A stretch of 9,985 nucleotides of DNA, from the NCBI GenBank assembly GCA_025936595.1, contig JAICTB010000069.1, positions 1 through 9,985 on the forward strand. Reading direction: 5' to 3'. The stretch is from Thermoleophilia bacterium (GTDB lineage Bacteria; Actinomycetota; Thermoleophilia; Gaiellales; Gaiellaceae). The notes under the pieces were generated by a model. That model did no database searches, was not told where the DNA came from, and saw only the letters and a program-made list of their open reading frames with translations. Below are positions 7,646 through 9,985 of the stretch, piece by piece (positions within the stretch are counted from its first letter, which is position 1; every line of letters starts with the position of its first letter). Position numbers and translations under genes: made by a program.

Positions 7646-8208
7646 CAGGCGGGACGTTCGCACCAGCGGGCGAGGCGCTGCAAGGCGAACGCGAGCTCGT
7701 CGCGCTGCAGTCGCACGGCGGAGCCGTAGGGCGTGCCCGCGACGACCGGCTCCGGCCGCTCGTCGAGCACGGCGCGCAGGGTCAACCCGTGCGCGACGAC
7801 GAGCACGTGGGGCTCGTCGCGTTCGAGCAGCCGGGAGAGCGCGCGCGCGAACCGGCGCAAGGTGTCACGGCGGCTTTCGCCGCCGGGCGCCGCCTCGGTG
7901 GGCGCGTGCGACGAGACCCAGTCCCGGTACTCCTCGAGCGGCCGCCCCTCGAACTCGCCGAAGCCGATGTCGCCGAGCTCGCCGTCGATCTCGACCGGCA
8001 CGCCGCGACCCTCGAGCACGATCGCCGCCGTCTCGCGTGCGCGCAGCGCGCCGCTCGTGACGCACACCGCGGCCGGGAACGCGGCGAGCTGCGACCTGAG
8101 CGCCCGCGCCTGCTCGCGCCCGGCCGCGGTCAGCGGGCCGTCGCCCCCGACGATGCCGAGCGCGCTCTGCTCGCTCTCGCCGTGACGCGCGAGCACGACC
8201 TCATCCAT
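7642..8208 (-). CDS. Histidine phosphatase superfamily (phosphoglycerate-mutase-like) protein
   Basis: A 188-residue branch 1 histidine phosphatase, which removes or moves phosphate through a phosphohistidine intermediate. The catalytic RHGE is at 8-11 (H9 nucleophile), followed by PLTAAGREQA (25-34), SGALRARETA (52-61) with the phosphate-pocket arginine, GFGEFEGR (82-89) and the second histidine H140 in VVAHGLTLRAV. All four pocket elements are present, so an active enzyme is expected. It is shorter than true phosphoglycerate mutases (about 230-250) and lacks their insert, so a phosphatase for a small molecule or a cobalamin/ribazole-type substrate is more likely than glycolysis. Its ATG lies in the end of the DUF6282 gene (ATGGATGA holds both start and stop) and its TGA overlaps the start of the ATP-grasp gene. 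Position next to a kinase-like pair suggests opposite action on a shared substrate; that is inference. Confidence 0.93.
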   Translation of the reverse strand: MDEVVLARHGESEQSALGIVGGDGPLTAAGREQARALRSQLAAFPAAVCVTSGALRARETAAIVLEGRGVPVEIDGELGDIGFGEFEGRPLEEYRDWVSSHAPTEAAPGGESRRDTLRRFARALSRLLERDEPHVLVVAHGLTLRAVLDERPEPVVAGTPYGSAVRLQRDELAFALQRLARWCERPAW

Positions 8209-9103
8209 CGATCCCGATCAACCGCGCGGGATTGTCGGCGACGAGCAGGCGCACCTCCGCCTCGGTCATCCCCGCCTCGAGCAGCCGCGAGCAGATCTTG
8301 CGGAACGAGTCCGCCGGGAACGGGTTTCCCGCCTGGCCGAGGTCGGAGCCGAGCGACGAGTGCTCGGGGCCGACCCAGCGCACCCAGTCGACGAGCGTGT
8401 CGATCTGCCAGTTGTGGAAGCTCGACTCTTCGTCGTACATGCACAGCGAGTGCTCGATCAGCGCGCCGAGCTCGACGAGCTGCTTCACCTCGTCCTTCGA
8501 CGCCTCGATCACGAAGTTCGGGTGGTTGACGATCATCCGCCGCACGCCGTGCTCCTTCGCAGCGGCGAAGACGGCGATGATCGACTGCGCGGGCATGTGC
8601 CCCGACGCGAGCACGGCGTCGGCCTCGCCGATCATGCGCAGGATCTCGTGTACCTCCGGCCGCAGCGCGCCCTCACCGTTCGCGAACACGTCGATCGGCT
8701 CCTCGGGGATCAGGTCGACCGCGAGCGACGGGAACTTCAGCTGCGGGTGCTCACGGTGGTGCTCGATGTGCTTCGGCGAGGCGATCGTCGGGAACCAGAC
8801 GACCTTGCCGCCCATCGCGAGCGACAGGTTGACGGCGTGTGGGTTCAGGCCGCCGACCTGCGTGTTCAGCGCGATGCCGCCGAAGACGTCGATGCCGGAC
8901 GCGTCGATGCCGTGTGCGCGCAGGGCCGCGACGTCCGTCGCGGTGTCGTGGTGGTGCGACTTGACGACGATCGCTCGCATCCCGGCGTCGGCGGCGCGCT
9001 GCGCCGCCTCGGCCGCGTCCATGCGCCGCGGGAACGGCGAGGGATACGGATGCACGTGCAGGTCGACGGCGCCGTCGAGAATGCGCTCCACGATGTCCTT
9101 CAT
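8201..9103 (-). CDS. DUF6282 family protein, likely metal-dependent hydrolase fold
   Basis: A 300-residue protein that matches my recollection of the DUF6282 family: DLHVHPYPSPFPRR (14-27), VVKSHHHDTATD (46-57), GGIALNTQVGGLNP (75-88) and VVWFPTIASPKH (101-112) are its hallmark blocks. The H16-x-H18 pair, K48, H50-H52, H169, H194 and the D254 of SLGSDLG resemble the metal ligands of amidohydrolase or PHP-type TIM barrels, so one or two divalent metals and a hydrolase or hydratase reaction are expected. No experimental function is known to me. The ATG at 9103 overlaps the LigB-type stop (ATGA, four bases); the same frame open upstream to 9856 is shadow sequence over the dioxygenase. Amidohydrolase-fold enzymes (LigI, LigJ) follow ring cleavage in the protocatechuate 4,5-pathway, so a similar downstream step is a fair guess. 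Confidence 0.92.
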   Translation of the reverse strand: MKDIVERILDGAVDLHVHPYPSPFPRRMDAAEAAQRAADAGMRAIVVKSHHHDTATDVAALRAHGIDASGIDVFGGIALNTQVGGLNPHAVNLSLAMGGKVVWFPTIASPKHIEHHREHPQLKFPSLAVDLIPEEPIDVFANGEGALRPEVHEILRMIGEADAVLASGHMPAQSIIAVFAAAKEHGVRRMIVNHPNFVIEASKDEVKQLVELGALIEHSLCMYDEESSFHNWQIDTLVDWVRWVGPEHSSLGSDLGQAGNPFPADSFRKICSRLLEAGMTEAEVRLLVADNPARLIGIDG

Positions 9104-9948
9104 GCCGGCACCGCGAACGTCTGCAGGCCGTAGCCCATGATGCGGTGCGCGTAGTACGCCTCGACGAGCGGCTTCGCATCGACCGGCAGCGCTCCGCGCA
9201 TCGCGAGCCAGTTCACGACCTCGACCGACTCCGTGCCGCCGAGCTTGATCAGCTCCTCGTAGGTGTAGCGCGTGAGCGCTTCGGGATCCTCGGCGAGCAG
9301 GCGCATGAACTTCTTGTCCCACTCCTCCTCCACGCGTCCGAAGTGCGGGCCGGTCAGCTGGTGCGAGAGCCCGCCGGTGCCGACGACGACGACGCTGATG
9401 TCCTCCTCGTAGGAGAGGATTGCGCGCCGGATCGCCTGCCCGAGCTTCCAGCAGCGAAGCGGCGACGGGAGCGGGTGCAGGATCACGTTCACCGCGAGCG
9501 GGACGATCGGGATCTTCCAGCCGTCGCCCTCGCTGAAGTCGACCATCGGGAGCGGCGAGATGACGCCGTGGTCGACCTCGAGCTCCTGGCAGATCGTGAT
9601 GTCGAACTCGTCGGCGACGAGCGAGCGCGCGATGTGCCAGCCGAGCTTCGAGTCGCCCGGTACGGGCGGGAACGGCCGCGAGCCGAACCCCTCGTCCGCC
9701 ACCGGGTAGCTGTCGGCGACGCCGAGCGCGAACGTCGGGTACGCGTTCAGGAAGAACTCGTCCATGTGGTCGTTGTAGATCACGACCAGCCGGTCGGGCC
9801 GGAGCTCTTCGAGCCATCCGGCGACCTCCTTGAACGGGCCGAAGAGCGGCTGCCATTCCTCCGACTCGCGAACCTCTTCGCCGGCGTCGTAGGTGTGCTC
9901 CATCGACGGCGCATGCGACGCGCCGATCCCTCCGATCACCCTAGCCAT
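9100..9948 (-). CDS. ligB: LigB-type extradiol ring-cleavage dioxygenase (protocatechuate 4,5-dioxygenase beta-like)
   Basis: A 282-residue class III extradiol dioxygenase catalytic subunit, which uses Fe(II) and O2 to open catechol-like rings. The start MARVIGGIGASHAPSM is the typical LigB N-terminus. The iron ligands H12 (ASHAP), H61 (YNDHMDEF) and E243 (TESVEVVNW) and the acid/base H196 (TGGLSHQL) are in place and nearly keep the numbering of Sphingobium LigB (H12, H61, H195, E242); H127 (VDHG) is also kept. Length is slightly below LigB (302). The ATG at 9948 is preferred over GTG 9966 because GGAGG precedes it by five bases. The stop overlaps the DUF6282 start. The small alpha subunit LigA is not visible; it may lie beyond the right edge or be absent. 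Related family members act on gallate, methylgallate or other catechols, so protocatechuate is not certain. Confidence 0.95.
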   Translation of the reverse strand: MARVIGGIGASHAPSMEHTYDAGEEVRESEEWQPLFGPFKEVAGWLEELRPDRLVVIYNDHMDEFFLNAYPTFALGVADSYPVADEGFGSRPFPPVPGDSKLGWHIARSLVADEFDITICQELEVDHGVISPLPMVDFSEGDGWKIPIVPLAVNVILHPLPSPLRCWKLGQAIRRAILSYEEDISVVVVGTGGLSHQLTGPHFGRVEEEWDKKFMRLLAEDPEALTRYTYEELIKLGGTESVEVVNWLAMRGALPVDAKPLVEAYYAHRIMGYGLQTFAVPA

Positions 9949-9953
9949 TCGCT

Positions 9954-9958
9954 CCTCC
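9954..9958 (-). promoter_or_regulatory. Shine-Dalgarno that sets the dioxygenase start
   Basis: GGAGG on the minus strand, five bases before ATG 9948. It selects this start over GTG 9966, which would put the motif inside the coding region. It is the only strong Shine-Dalgarno in the 9948-5502 gene chain; the later genes appear to rely on overlap with the preceding gene. Confidence 0.77.
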
Positions 9959-9985
9959 GCTCTCACGCATCTGCCTGCCGACGTC

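Noticed and set aside
9104..9856. N-terminal extension of the DUF6282 protein to 9856
   Set aside because: The extension overlaps the whole dioxygenase gene in another frame and has shadow composition; the DUF6282 homology begins right after ATG 9103.
9941..9985. C-terminal fragment of an upstream minus-strand gene at the right edge
   Set aside because: Two minus frames give a plausible stop (TAG at 9941-9943 or an earlier TGA) and only about 10 codons are visible, so neither frame nor product can be supported.

Overview
The window is high-GC (about 70% judged by eye), densely packed bacterial chromosome, with GTG starts, very short or negative gene spacing and strong G/C bias at third codon positions. 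The gene content (a 364-residue sigma-70 with a region 1.1-like N-terminus, a large GT-C membrane glycosyltransferase, many SDR/dioxygenase-type enzymes) and composition suggest an actinobacterium, possibly a Thermoleophilia/Gaiellales-like lineage. That placement is inference only. There is no sign of phage, transposon, CRISPR, rRNA or tRNA.

Layout, left to right: (1) bases 1-209, minus strand, the N-terminal 69 codons of a homocysteine S-methyltransferase cut off by the window edge, preceded by a 180-base leader/intergenic stretch with three consecutive stem-loops and a doubtful 46-codon ORF; (2) 390-1526, minus, a small secreted protein of unknown function directly behind an SDR oxidoreductase; (3) a 156-base divergent promoter region (1527-1682) with an imperfect palindrome, a possible -10 box and a stem-loop with an all-purine loop in the leader of the next gene; (4) 1683-2777, plus, a primary-type sigma factor, the only plus-strand gene; (5) 2774-4813, minus, a GT-C family membrane glycosyltransferase convergent with the sigma gene and sharing the palindromic CTAG as both stop codons; (6) 4838-5444, minus, a cyclophilin followed by an overlapping 51-residue zinc-ribbon protein; (7) 5502-9948, minus, five genes whose every junction overlaps: LigB-type extradiol dioxygenase, DUF6282 metal-dependent hydrolase-like protein, histidine phosphatase, a compact ATP-grasp (PEP-synthase N-terminal type) protein, and a separate protein carrying the matching central domain and phosphohistidine domain.

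The last block is the most interesting part. The two neighbouring proteins together make one PEP-synthase/PPDK-like dikinase split across a TGATG junction, encoded with a histidine phosphatase, a protocatechuate-4,5-dioxygenase-type ring-cleavage enzyme and a DUF6282 protein. A split dikinase next to aromatic chemistry recalls the known phenylphosphate synthase of anaerobic phenol degraders, and the fold order also recalls rifampin phosphotransferase. The working hypothesis is a small-molecule phosphorylation/dephosphorylation module tied to an aromatic or other cyclic substrate. The substrate cannot be read from the sequence.
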